Assembly: GCF_963378105.1 (NCBI RefSeq)
Contig: NZ_OY726398.1
Coordinates: 2,232,001-2,296,000 of the forward strand
Source of the DNA: Mycolicibacter sp. MU0102
Lineage (GTDB): Bacteria; Actinomycetota; Actinomycetes; Mycobacteriales; Mycobacteriaceae
Reading direction: 5' to 3'
DNA: 64,000 bases
In this document: positions 27,481 through 35,681 of the stretch, one piece after another
How positions within the stretch are numbered: the stretch's first letter is position 1
Layout: each line of letters begins with the position of its first letter
Notes under the pieces: model-generated
Told to the model about the DNA's origin: nothing
Databases searched by the model: none
The model's input: the letters and a program-made list of their open reading frames with translations, nothing else
Translations under genes and position numbers: made by a program

Positions 27481-28332
27481 ATGAAGGACATGGCTGTTCG
27501 GTTGTGGCGCCTGGTCGCCTCTCTGGTTGTGACCCTCGGCTGTGCGGTGACGGCGGCACTACCTGCCGGCGCGGCGCCCGGCGACCCCGCGGCGCTGGCC
27601 GCCGACCTGGTCGCGGCCGATCAGGCGTTGCGGAATACGTCCTCGCCCGAGCAGGTGCTGGCGGCAGCGGCCCGCCGCCAACAGGTCGCCTACCGGACCC
27701 TCGGCGCGCATCCCGAGTGGGATGCGATCGCCCGCCCGCAGATCCCGCCGGCGCTGCTCGACGTCTACGACCGCAATATCGACGCCCGCCGGCAACTCAT
27801 GGCGCTCACCGACCCCAAGCCCACTATGCCGCCCTGGCGGGTGGTGCCACCGGTCCCCGCCAACGAGCTGCTGACTGCCTACCGCGCGGCCGAGGCCGCG
27901 TCCGGGGTGCCGTGGAACTACCTGGCGGCGATCAACTTCGTCGAGACCGGCTTCGGCCGCATCAACGGGGTCAGCGATGACGCCGCACAGGGGCCGATGC
28001 AGTTCCTGCCGTCGACGTTCGCGGCCTACGGCAACGGGGGAGACATCCACTCGCCGCGTGATTCCATCATGGCAGCCGGACGTCTGTTGGCAGCCAACGG
28101 TTTTGCCACCAATCGCGACAAGGCGATCTGGGGTTACAACCATTCCGACTACTACGTGCGGGCGGTCAACGACTATGCCGCGGTCATGGGCGGCGACCCG
28201 GCCGGATTCGCCAGCTACTACCGCTGGGACACCTACTACCGGACCACCGCCGGCGATCTGCTGCTGCCGATCGGCTATGTCTCGTCGTCGCGGATCCCGG
28301 TGGGGGAGTATCTCGCTGCGCACCCGCAGTGA
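27481..28332 (+). CDS. Secreted lytic murein transglycosylase
   Basis: 283 residues with a signal peptide (hydrophobic segment about residues 8-31, cleaved near AGA/APG). A transglycosylase domain occupies residues 125-240: WNYLAAINFVETGFGRINGVS contains the likely catalytic glutamate, and AQGPMQFLPSTFAAYG is the second family motif. It would cleave peptidoglycan in the cell wall. ATG 27481 has GGGAGAAG immediately upstream; ATG 27490 is also possible. It ends four bases before the convergent S4-domain gene. Confidence 0.87.
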   Translation: MKDMAVRLWRLVASLVVTLGCAVTAALPAGAAPGDPAALAADLVAADQALRNTSSPEQVLAAAARRQQVAYRTLGAHPEWDAIARPQIPPALLDVYDRNIDARRQLMALTDPKPTMPPWRVVPPVPANELLTAYRAAEAASGVPWNYLAAINFVETGFGRINGVSDDAAQGPMQFLPSTFAAYGNGGDIHSPRDSIMAAGRLLAANGFATNRDKAIWGYNHSDYYVRAVNDYAAVMGGDPAGFASYYRWDTYYRTTAGDLLLPIGYVSSSRIPVGEYLAAHPQ

Positions 28333-28336
28333 CCGC

Positions 28337-28702
28337 TCAGCGCTGTTGGTCCCGCCACTTGTCCAGCATCCGGCGATCCCGTTTGGTCGGCCGCCCGGCG
28401 CCGCGGTCACGGGTGGCCATCGCCGTGGCGGATGCCGGTGGGGGCGGCGGCGTTCGATCCAGGTAACAAGTCACCGCGTCAGCCGCACCGACTCGCTTCT
28501 GAATCACCCGCAGCACCTCGACGATTCGGGTGCGATCACCCACCAGAGCACTGACCACATCACCGGGCGAGACCATTGTCGCCGGCTTGGCCGGGCGGTT
28601 GTTGACCCGCACATGTCCGCCGCGGCATGCGGCGGCGGCGTCCGGCCGGGTCTTGGTGATCCGCACCGCCCACAGCCACCGATCCACCCGGCTCGATTCC
28701 AT
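28337..28702 (-). CDS. S4-domain RNA-binding protein (HslR-like)
   Basis: 121 residues. The S4 domain fills residues 5-60 (RVDRWLWAVRITKTRPDAAAACRGGHVRVN, then PGDVV) and matches Hsp15/HslR-like heat-shock ribosome-binding proteins. The tail is proline-rich and then strongly basic (RPTKRDRRMLDKWRDQQR), suited to RNA binding. ATG 28702 was used. It lies 12 bases downstream of the FKBP lipoprotein gene on the same strand. Confidence 0.85.
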   Translation of the reverse strand: MESSRVDRWLWAVRITKTRPDAAAACRGGHVRVNNRPAKPATMVSPGDVVSALVGDRTRIVEVLRVIQKRVGAADAVTCYLDRTPPPPPASATAMATRDRGAGRPTKRDRRMLDKWRDQQR

Positions 28703-28714
28703 GGCGGCCCAGGC

Positions 28715-29338
28715 TCAGCGTGAGGCGTTGAGGATCTTGATCGCGAAGACAAGCGTGTCGCCGGGCAGGATGCCGGCGGCCGGCTGCCCCTCGGGATAGC
28801 CGTCGGCGGGGACCATCGCGACCGCCACCGTCGAGCCGACCTTCTGGCCCGCAATGGCCTTCTGGAATCCCGGGACCACGCGGTCCAGTCCGAAGTCGAC
28901 CGGTTTGCCGCGTTCGTAGCTGCTGTCGAACACCGATCCATCACGTCCGTTGACGCCCATGTAGCAGACCGAGACCGTTGCGGTGTCCCCGACGACGCGG
29001 CCGTCGCCGGCGTGCAGTGTGTGTACCTCGGTCTGGGTGACCTTGAACGGCCCGGTCACGACGACACTGGGCGCGGCGGAGCTCGTGGAGCCGGTCACCG
29101 CGATGCTGCCGGTGGCACCCTTCAACGTCCAGTCCGCTGCGACACCCTCGGCCGGCGGCTTGGAGGGGCAGGCGGTGACGGTCTCGCCACCCGGGGGCAG
29201 GAACAGGTCGGTGACCGACGACGTCTTCGACGACGAGGTGCTGTCCGAACCGGCACAACCGGCGAGCGCCGCCGCCAACGAGGCGACACCGATGGCGAGT
29301 GAGACGAACCGAGGCATACGCGAATTCACCTTGGTCAC
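28715..29338 (-). CDS. FKBP-type peptidyl-prolyl isomerase lipoprotein
   Basis: Up to 207 residues. A lipoprotein signal ends in the lipobox LAGC (Cys28 from GTG 29338), so the protein is probably anchored on the outer face of the membrane. The FKBP domain covers the second half: VSVCYMGVNGRDGSVFDSSYERG, VPGFQKAIAGQKVGSTVAVAM, and the end DTLVFAIKIL. It would speed proline isomerisation in exported proteins. GTG 29338 or ATG 29317 could be the start. A close paralogue without a lipobox lies at 32242-32796. Confidence 0.88.
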   Translation of the reverse strand: MTKVNSRMPRFVSLAIGVASLAAALAGCAGSDSTSSSKTSSVTDLFLPPGGETVTACPSKPPAEGVAADWTLKGATGSIAVTGSTSSAAPSVVVTGPFKVTQTEVHTLHAGDGRVVGDTATVSVCYMGVNGRDGSVFDSSYERGKPVDFGLDRVVPGFQKAIAGQKVGSTVAVAMVPADGYPEGQPAAGILPGDTLVFAIKILNASR

Positions 29339-29379
29339 GCTACAGGCCCGGCGACGGCGCCGGACCTAGCATCGAGGCC

Positions 29380-29487
29380 ATGGACATCGCGGCGTCGGGC
29401 CACCAGCGGCCACGCTGGAACCACAACATTCACTACCTGCTGCCGATGTTCCGCTACGGGCTGGTCTGGCGAAAACCCTCCGTGTAG
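29380..29487 (+). pseudogene. Short ORF, possible 5' remnant of a methyltransferase gene
   Basis: 35 codons encoding RPRWNHNIHYLLPMFRYG. The phrase WNHNIHY resembles the N-terminus of mycobacterial SAM-dependent methyltransferases, which then continue into a SAM-binding motif that is absent here. The reading frame stops just before the toxin-antitoxin promoter. It may be a truncated remnant or a chance frame. Confidence 0.25.
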
Positions 29488-29530
29488 CATTTTGCTATGC
29501 GTCGTTACAAGATGCTACGAAATAGGGAGG
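29484..29530 (+). promoter_or_regulatory. Putative toxin-antitoxin operator and ribosome-binding site
   Basis: Inverted repeat GTAGCAT (29484-29490) and ATGCTAC (29512-29518), with GCTATGC inside, lies just ahead of the antitoxin start. AGGGAGG at 29524-29530 is its ribosome-binding site. This is a typical place for an autoregulatory site of a toxin-antitoxin operon; binding is inferred. Confidence 0.5.
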
Positions 29531-29536
29531 TCGCTG

Positions 29537-29926
29537 ATGCCTGAGGTCGCCGACCGGGTTACCCGTTTTGCCGCGGACCTGGTGGACAGCGCCGCCGCCG
29601 AAGGCGCGCGCCAAAGCAGGTCGGCCAAGCAGCAGCTCGACCACTGGGCGCGGGTCGGCCGTGCGGTCTCGGCGCAGCAGAGCGCGGCGCGGCGACGGGT
29701 CGAGGCGGCGCTGGCCGGTCAACTCAGCACCGGTGCGTTGACCGGCGAAGAAGGCGTGGTGTTCAACGCGGAAATTTCTGCGGCGATCGAGGAGAGCTTG
29801 GTGCACACCAACTACGGCGACATCCTCGCCGAGCGCGGCGTCACCACCGTGGCTCTCGATGACGACGGCCGCATCGTCGAATACCGGCCCGACGGCACCT
29901 CGGTGATCGTGGAGCCGACACCCTGA
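29537..29926 (+). CDS. Antitoxin of a zeta-toxin module (ParD-like)
   Basis: 129 residues, mostly helical and charged. The N-terminal 70 residues (RVTRFAADLVDSAAAEGARQ, then AKQQLDHWARVGRAVSAQQS) resemble ParD-like antitoxins found next to zeta-type kinases; the C-terminus ends in a small beta segment (TTVALDDDGRIVEYRPDGTS). ATG 29537 has AGGGAGG seven bases upstream, better than the longer frame to 29492. The stop TGA overlaps the apparent start of the toxin gene. It would neutralise the toxin and may repress the operon. Confidence 0.75.
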   Translation: MPEVADRVTRFAADLVDSAAAEGARQSRSAKQQLDHWARVGRAVSAQQSAARRRVEAALAGQLSTGALTGEEGVVFNAEISAAIEESLVHTNYGDILAERGVTTVALDDDGRIVEYRPDGTSVIVEPTP

Positions 29927-30501
29927 GGCGGCTCGACCTCGTCGTCGGCCCCGACGGGGCGGGCAAGTCGACCTTTGTCGCCCTCACACTGGCGCCGCTG
30001 CTGCCGGGCGCACCCTTCGTGAACGCCGACGAGATCGCCAAGAACCGTTGGCCCGACGACAGGGCCGCGCATGCCTACGACGCAGCGCGGCTGGCCGCGA
30101 AGACCCGGATGAAACTCATCGAGGCGGGGCGTTCGTTCATCGCCGAGACGGTGTTCTCCCATGAATCGAAGATCGACTTGATCCGTAGTGCACACACCCA
30201 CGGCTACACGGTGGTGCTGCACGCGGTGCTCATTCCCGAAGCGTTGGCGGTACAACGCGTCCGGTACCGGGTGGCCGCCGGCGGACATGCCGTGCCCGAG
30301 GAGAAGATCCGCGAGCGCTACCTCCGGCTTTGGCCGCTGGTCACCGAAGCAATCGGAATCGTCGATGTCGCAACGGTTTACGACAACTCGCGCACTGCCG
30401 GTCCTCGGATAGTGGCGCAGTTCGCGGGTGGCGCGGAGATCGGTGAGCTGGCCTGGCCAAGCTGGTCCCCCGAGGCGCTGGTGAGGCGCCACCATCCCTA
30501 A
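29923..30501 (+). CDS. Zeta-toxin-family kinase, apparent CTG start
   Basis: P-loop kinase of 192 residues of the zeta-toxin/UDP-N-acetylglucosamine kinase type. The Walker A motif GPDGAGKST lies at residues 9-17, followed by FVNADEIAKNRW and ETVFSHESK, both typical of the family. The frame has no ATG, GTG or TTG between an upstream stop at 29860 and GTG 30019, and starting at 30019 would delete the Walker A motif. CTG 29923 overlaps the antitoxin stop as CTGA and has GGAG eight bases upstream, so it is the likely start. The 3' end overlaps the convergent oxidoreductase by four bases. Confidence 0.8.
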   Translation: MRRLDLVVGPDGAGKSTFVALTLAPLLPGAPFVNADEIAKNRWPDDRAAHAYDAARLAAKTRMKLIEAGRSFIAETVFSHESKIDLIRSAHTHGYTVVLHAVLIPEALAVQRVRYRVAAGGHAVPEEKIRERYLRLWPLVTEAIGIVDVATVYDNSRTAGPRIVAQFAGGAEIGELAWPSWSPEALVRRHHP

Positions 30502-31511
30502 CGGGAGATCTTCACCACCAGCTTGCCGACGTTCTTGCCGTCGAACAGCATGTTGATCGCGGTCGGCAGCTGCTCGAAGCCCTCGACGACGGTCTCGAGC
30601 GGAGTGAGCTTGCCGGCGGCGATCAGCTCGGAGATCTCGGTGTTGGCCTCCGGTGCCCGAAGGAAGTGATCGAGGACGATGAAGCCCTTCAAGGTGGCAC
30701 GCTGGATCAGCAGGTTGCCGAACGCGCGCGGGCCCGGCGGGGGGTTGGTCTCGTTGTACCCCGAGATGAGCCCACAGAGCGCGATTCGGGCGCCGACGTT
30801 CACGCGCGCAAAGATGGCATCCATGATGTCGCCGCCGACGTTCTCGAAGTCGACGTCGATGCCGTTGGGTGTCGCGGCAGCAAGCTGGCGGGCCCAGTCA
30901 TCGGCGCGGTAGTCCACCGCCGCGTCAAAACCGAGTTGATCGGTGAGCAGCGCGCACTTCTCCGGTCCACCAGCGATCCCGACGACTCGGGCGCCGCTGG
31001 CCTTGGCGAGCTGACCGGCCACCGAACCGACCGCGCCGGCTGCGGCCGAGACGACAACGGTCTCGCCCGGCTGCGGCTTGCCGATGTCGCGGATCCCGAT
31101 CCACGCGGTGAGTCCGGTCATGCCGAGTGCGCCCAGGTAAGCGCTGGGTGAGACGCCGTCCGCGATGTCGACCGGGAACAGCGGCATGGTGTCGGAGACG
31201 ACCACGTAGTCCTGCCAGCCGGTCAATCCCTGCACGGTCTGGCCGACCGCATAGTTCGGGTTGTTCGATGCGATGACCACGCCGAGGCCGGCGGCGCGCA
31301 TGACCTCGCCGATGCCGACCGGCGGCAGATACGACGGAGTCTCGTTGATCCACATCCGGTTGGTCGGGTCTAGCGAGATCCAGTTGACACGCACCAGCGC
31401 CTCGCCGTCGCCGATCTCCGGCACCGCCTGCTCGCTGAGTTCGAAGGTGTCCGGGCCAATGCGGCCGGATGGGCGTTCGCGGAGAAGGAAGCGGCGATTG
31501 CGATCGGTCAT
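30498..31511 (-). CDS. Zinc-independent NADP-dependent medium-chain oxidoreductase
   Basis: 337 residues, matching the leukotriene B4 dehydrogenase/curcumin reductase branch of the medium-chain dehydrogenase family, which reduces activated double bonds with NADPH. The cofactor site is VVVSAAAGAVGSVAGQLAK; upstream blocks LDPTNRMWI and YLGALGMTGLTAWIG are typical. No zinc ligands are seen. ATG 31511 has no strong ribosome-binding site. Substrate unknown. Confidence 0.9.
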   Translation of the reverse strand: MTDRNRRFLLRERPSGRIGPDTFELSEQAVPEIGDGEALVRVNWISLDPTNRMWINETPSYLPPVGIGEVMRAAGLGVVIASNNPNYAVGQTVQGLTGWQDYVVVSDTMPLFPVDIADGVSPSAYLGALGMTGLTAWIGIRDIGKPQPGETVVVSAAAGAVGSVAGQLAKASGARVVGIAGGPEKCALLTDQLGFDAAVDYRADDWARQLAAATPNGIDVDFENVGGDIMDAIFARVNVGARIALCGLISGYNETNPPPGPRAFGNLLIQRATLKGFIVLDHFLRAPEANTEISELIAAGKLTPLETVVEGFEQLPTAINMLFDGKNVGKLVVKISR

Positions 31512-31584
31512 GAGCGCACGCTACCGGATGCGGCCGACGCTGGCAATGGTCCTTAAAACAGTTGGGGGACAACGCAAAAGAGAT

Positions 31585-32235
31585 TCATATGTTGCCTGTG
31601 AACGTTCGCAGTGCCTGCACGTGGACTGCGGGACCGGTCAGCGCGACGTCGGCTCGCGTCTGGCGCCCCGCCAGCCAACGAACCAGGTTTGCCGGCGTCC
31701 CCTGCACCAGGACCGCCTGATCCGTCTCGGGACCCAGGGATGCCACAACATGGCCCTCGTCGGTGCTGACTGTCATCGCCGCGCCCGCGGGCAGTTTTGC
31801 GTGCTGATAGCGCAGCAGTGGGGCAATGGCCTGTCGCAGTGTTGCCGGGGCCGGGTGGTCGGCGCCGTTGGCGGCGGCGAGGTCATCGTGATGGGTCCAG
31901 TACTCGAACAACGTGAGTGGTGCTATCCGCGAGCTGAGCAGCAGTCGCGGCAGTGGGCGCCGTAGTCGGTCGATCAAGTCGGTGAAGGCGTAGCGGTGCT
32001 CACGCCGAATGGCGAACTCCACCATTCTCGGAGGCGCCGGAACAGCGATTCCGCGTGCCACCAGGGAACGCGCGATGAACGTCGAGATGCCGCCCAGGCG
32101 TTCCTCGGCCGCCAGGTGGGCTGCAAGATCTCGCGCGGTCCATGACCCGCACCCGGCGTGCGCCGAGGCGCCGGCGGCACTCAACGAGTTCGTGAGTGCC
32201 GCCCGCTCGGCCTCGATGTCCTCGGCGAGCGCCAC
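31585..32235 (-). CDS. Maleylpyruvate isomerase-like mycothiol-dependent enzyme
   Basis: 216 residues of the TIGR03085-like family with a DinB-like helical fold. Metal-binding features are WTARDLAAHLAAEE near the N-terminus and EYWTHHDDLAAANG in the middle. These enzymes use mycothiol, the actinobacterial thiol. The start is GTG 32235. It follows the FKBP gene on the same strand by six bases, so they are probably co-transcribed. The substrate is unknown. Confidence 0.82.
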   Translation of the reverse strand: MALAEDIEAERAALTNSLSAAGASAHAGCGSWTARDLAAHLAAEERLGGISTFIARSLVARGIAVPAPPRMVEFAIRREHRYAFTDLIDRLRRPLPRLLLSSRIAPLTLFEYWTHHDDLAAANGADHPAPATLRQAIAPLLRYQHAKLPAGAAMTVSTDEGHVVASLGPETDQAVLVQGTPANLVRWLAGRQTRADVALTGPAVHVQALRTFTGNI

Positions 32236-32241
32236 CGTGGA

Positions 32242-32796
32242 TCAGCCTGAGGCGCCGAGGATCTTGATCGCGAAGATGAGGGTGTCGCCCTGCCGGATGC
32301 CGGCGCTGGGCTGGCCGTCGGGGTAGCCGTCGGCAGAGGTCATGGCCACCGCGACCGTGGAACCGACCGTTTGGCCGGCGATCGCCTTCTGGAATCCGGG
32401 AATGACGCCGTCGAGTGGGAAGTCCACCGGGGCGCCGCGCTTGTAACTGCTGTCGAATACCGACCCGTCGCGTCCGTTGACACCCATGTAGCAGACGGAC
32501 ACCTTGGCCGTGGCCGGAACCACCGGGCCGCTGCCGGCCTGCAGGGTGTGCACCTGGGTCGACGTCACGCTGAACGGCGTCGACACATCCACTCGGGGCG
32601 CGGCCGTATCGGTCGATCCGGTGACCGCGACGCTGCCGGTGGCCCCGGTCAGCGTCCACTCCGGCGCGCCGCCGGCCGGTGCGGCGGTGGGGCAGGAGTC
32701 GGCGGCTACGGCCGTGCCTGCTGCCGCGAAGGGCAAGGCGATTGCCGCGAGACTGGCCGCAATGGCAACGAATGAGTGCATCCGAGTGGGTTTCAC
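32242..32796 (-). CDS. Secreted FKBP-type peptidyl-prolyl isomerase
   Basis: About 184 residues with a Sec signal peptide (IAASLAAIALPFAAAGTAVA, cleavage before ADSC). The FKBP domain includes VSVCYMGVNGRDGSVFDSSYKRG and VIPGFQKAIAGQTVGSTVAVAM and ends DTLIFAIKIL. It is very similar to the lipoprotein at 28715-29338 but lacks a lipobox, so it is predicted to be released. The start is GTG 32796, GTG 32805 or ATG 32781. It is divergent from the luciferase-like gene over about 64 bases. Confidence 0.86.
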   Translation of the reverse strand: MKPTRMHSFVAIAASLAAIALPFAAAGTAVAADSCPTAAPAGGAPEWTLTGATGSVAVTGSTDTAAPRVDVSTPFSVTSTQVHTLQAGSGPVVPATAKVSVCYMGVNGRDGSVFDSSYKRGAPVDFPLDGVIPGFQKAIAGQTVGSTVAVAMTSADGYPDGQPSAGIRQGDTLIFAIKILGASG

Positions 32797-32860
32797 GTCC
32801 GCCACGTTACAGACGCAAAGTAGCCCCGTCGGCGGGGACTCTGCACGTAGTCTCACCCAG

Positions 32861-33898
32861 GTGCACATCGACGTCATGGCCCTGCCGCAGCCGTTGGCCA
32901 ACGCCGGCGACCTCGCCCGCAATACCCAGTCGGCGGGTTTCTCCGGCCTGCTGTTCACCGAAGCCGGCCGCACCGCGTATCTGAACGCCGCCATCGCATC
33001 TCAGGCCGCGCCGGGTCTGGAGCTGTCGACCGGTGTCGCGGTTGCCTTTCCCCGCAGTCCGTTCGTCACGGCGGCCACCGCGTGGGAGCTGCAGGAGGCG
33101 AGCGGCGGCAAGTTCCGGCTGGGTCTCGGCACCCAAGTGCGTACCCATGTGGTGCGGCGCTACGGCGCGACGTTCGACCATCCCGGCCCGCGGCTGCGCG
33201 ACTACGTGCTCGCGGTCAAGGCATGCTTTGCCGCCTTCCGAACGGGAAAGCTGGACCATCACGGGGACTTCTACGACCTGGATTTCATCACCCCGCAATG
33301 GAGTGCAGGACCGATCGACGCACCCGACCCCAAAGTCGATGTCGCGGCGGTGAATCCGTGGATGTTGCGGATGGCCGGCGAGGTGGCTGACGGTGTGCAT
33401 GTGCACCCGCTCGGCGAACCCGGCTACCTGGCGCGTCACGTGGTCCCGAAGGTGGCCGAAGGGGCTGAGAAGTCGGGCCGTTCCCCCTCGGAGATCGCCG
33501 TCATCGTGCCCGCGATGACGATCGTCGGCGACTCCGATGAAGAACGGCACAAGGAGCGCGAGTTCGTGCGGGCCAGCCTGAGCTTCTACGGAAGCACACC
33601 GAACTACGCCTTCATCTGGGATGAGGCCGGGTTCGACGGCACCACCGCCCGGATCCGTGAGAAGCAGAAGGCCAGCGATTTCGCCGGGATGGCAGCGCAG
33701 ATCACCGACGAGCACCTTGCTCACTTCGCGACGGAGTCGACGTGGGATGAATTGGCAGACAAACTGATCGGCAAGTACGGGGGAGTTGCGACTCGTCTGG
33801 TCCTGTACAACGCACTCGGCGATCCCCAACGCTTCGAGCGATACGGCGAGATCGCCCAGCAGATTTCGGCCGGGACGCACACCGTCCAGGACCGATGA
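32861..33898 (+). CDS. F420-dependent luciferase-like oxidoreductase (TIGR03617 type)
   Basis: 345 residues with the luciferase-like barrel fold. Typical blocks are GFSGLLFTEAGRTAYLNAA, FPRSPFVTAATAWELQEASGGKFRLGLGTQV and DVAAVNPWMLRMAGEVADGVHVHPL. Proteins of this type in mycobacteria usually bind deazaflavin F420. GTG 32861 begins the conserved HIDVMALPQPL; the longer frame to 32504 lies opposite the FKBP gene and is rejected. The membrane protein downstream begins ten bases later. Substrate unknown. Confidence 0.87.
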   Translation: MHIDVMALPQPLANAGDLARNTQSAGFSGLLFTEAGRTAYLNAAIASQAAPGLELSTGVAVAFPRSPFVTAATAWELQEASGGKFRLGLGTQVRTHVVRRYGATFDHPGPRLRDYVLAVKACFAAFRTGKLDHHGDFYDLDFITPQWSAGPIDAPDPKVDVAAVNPWMLRMAGEVADGVHVHPLGEPGYLARHVVPKVAEGAEKSGRSPSEIAVIVPAMTIVGDSDEERHKEREFVRASLSFYGSTPNYAFIWDEAGFDGTTARIREKQKASDFAGMAAQITDEHLAHFATESTWDELADKLIGKYGGVATRLVLYNALGDPQRFERYGEIAQQISAGTHTVQDR

Positions 33899-33908
33899 GG
33901 CCAGTGGT

Positions 33909-34784
33909 GTGCTGATCGGTGTGGCGGCCGCGCTGCTGGCCTGTTTCGGCTACGGGGTGGCCTCGGTCCTGCAGGCCTACGGCGCACGTCGTTCTGCTGC
34001 GGCAGCGAGTGCCCACGGCACGTCAGACGGCCGACCGACCCTGCGCTCGACCGCCAATGCGGTGCTGACCACGGCGTTCATCGCCGGGATGGCCCTTGAC
34101 GTCATCGGTTTCGCCGGAAACATCGTCTCGGCCCGGCTGATACCACTGTTTCTGTCGCAGACCATCATCAGCGCGAATCTGGTCGTTACCGCGCTACTCG
34201 GCATCGCCGTGCTCGGTGTCCGTCTGCGCCGCCGCGATTGGACGGCGATCGCGACGGTAATCGTGTCGCTGTGTGTGCTGGGATTCAGCGCTGGTCAGGC
34301 CGGCACCGACACGTCGGGCTCGAGGCTGCACTGGGCGCTGATCTTCGTGGCGATGCTGATCGCGGCCCTCGGCGTCGGTCTCATTCGCCTGCTGGGAGCG
34401 CGTGCCGCCGTCGCAGCCGGCTTGGTCTCCGGTGTTCTGTACGGCGTGATGGCAATCGCGGTGCGGGTAGTCGACGGCGTCGATCCGCTGCAGTTGTCAG
34501 TTCTGCTGAAAGACCCGGCGTTGTGGGCGATCGCTATCGCCGGAGCCGGTGGCTTCTACCTGTTTACCGTTGCGTTGCAGCTGGGTTCGTTGAACGGTGC
34601 CGTTGCTGCGCTGGTCGTCGGCGAGACGGTGATGCCCGGCGTTGTTGGCGTGACGCTGCTCGGAGACACCGCGCGACCCGGCCTAGCCTGGTTGGTGGCG
34701 TTAGGGTTCTGCACTGCGGTCGGGGGTGCGGTGGCCGTCGCCATATTCGGCGCGGCCGACCATGTTCCGGTGGCACACGATTAG
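33909..34784 (+). CDS. DMT/EamA-like membrane transporter
   Basis: 291 residues with nine or ten hydrophobic helices in two similar halves (LIGVAAALLACFGYGVASVLQAYG, then GAGGFYLFTVALQLGSLNGAVAALVVGETVMPGVVGV). This fits drug/metabolite transporters. The start is GTG 33909, with GAGG about ten bases upstream at the end of the previous gene. It is probably co-transcribed with the luciferase-like gene. The 3' end overlaps the convergent DUF6498 gene by four bases. Cargo unknown. Confidence 0.75.
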   Translation: MLIGVAAALLACFGYGVASVLQAYGARRSAAAASAHGTSDGRPTLRSTANAVLTTAFIAGMALDVIGFAGNIVSARLIPLFLSQTIISANLVVTALLGIAVLGVRLRRRDWTAIATVIVSLCVLGFSAGQAGTDTSGSRLHWALIFVAMLIAALGVGLIRLLGARAAVAAGLVSGVLYGVMAIAVRVVDGVDPLQLSVLLKDPALWAIAIAGAGGFYLFTVALQLGSLNGAVAALVVGETVMPGVVGVTLLGDTARPGLAWLVALGFCTAVGGAVAVAIFGAADHVPVAHD

Positions 34785-35611
34785 GACCTGGCGGTCTTCC
34801 AGGGCTGCTCGTTGCGCCGTTGCCGCTCGCGCTCGTTGGCTTGGTCTTTCACCCAGAAGTCCTCGAAACGTTCTCCGGGATGCACGTTCGGGAGTCGATC
34901 CATCAGGTTGCTGAGTCGGCGTGGGGGTCTCGCCGGTTCCCATTGGGGAACCACAGTGCTGAGCGCGGCAAGGCTCTTGAGCACGACGAACACCGTGAAC
35001 AGTGCCGCGGGAGCGTTCGTCGCGGCGATCCCGGCGAATCCGAGCAGCAGGGTCATGTGCACGACCATGACGCGGCCCAGGCCGACGTTGGCAGCGGTTT
35101 CGATATCGCGGAAGGACCAGCGGCGCAGGTCGACCAGATCGGTGAGGAATTCCATCGTCAGGAATAGCAGTACGCCCAGGCATCCCCATCCGACGCTGCG
35201 CCAGTCCAGATCGATCATCGCAAGCTCGGGCGCGCGGTTGTGGATCAGCAGCGCGAGGATGGCCGCCAGGAAGAATCCATGGGCAGCGCAGAACACCAGG
35301 CTGATCAGGGCGAAGCCGCTCAAGAACGACGAATTGGACGGGCCGCCGGTTCCAGGGCCGCGGTAGCGGAAGTGCCCGTACTTGGGGTTCAGGCGCTGGT
35401 GCACAGCGATGCGGGCTATCACCAGCAGACACATCGCGACGTTCTCGAACCAGTACACGACCACGGTCGTCGCGCCCGACCAATGTTGGCCGAACCAGCC
35501 GAACGCCGGGACCGCGATGACCCCAAGCACGGCGAACAGATGCAGGGGTGAGAACTTTGAGCGGCGCCGCGCATCCTGCCCGGATTCAGGCCCCGACTCA
35601 GGCAGGGTCAC
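34781..35611 (-). CDS. DUF6498-type membrane protein
   Basis: 276 residues with about six membrane segments (LHLFAVLGVIAVPAFGWFG, VVVYWFENVAMCLLVIARI, FALISLVFCAAHGFFLAAILALLI and others). The N-terminal YWFENV block fits the DUF6498 family, of unknown function. The last 50 residues are soluble and charged. ATG 35611 was used. Confidence 0.75.
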   Translation of the reverse strand: MTLPESGPESGQDARRRSKFSPLHLFAVLGVIAVPAFGWFGQHWSGATTVVVYWFENVAMCLLVIARIAVHQRLNPKYGHFRYRGPGTGGPSNSSFLSGFALISLVFCAAHGFFLAAILALLIHNRAPELAMIDLDWRSVGWGCLGVLLFLTMEFLTDLVDLRRWSFRDIETAANVGLGRVMVVHMTLLLGFAGIAATNAPAALFTVFVVLKSLAALSTVVPQWEPARPPRRLSNLMDRLPNVHPGERFEDFWVKDQANERERQRRNEQPWKTARS

Positions 35612-35681
35612 GCGTCGACCGTCCGACTCCGGCGAACCATTGGATGATCATGGACGTTCGGGGCTCATCTGCGGGCGCGGT

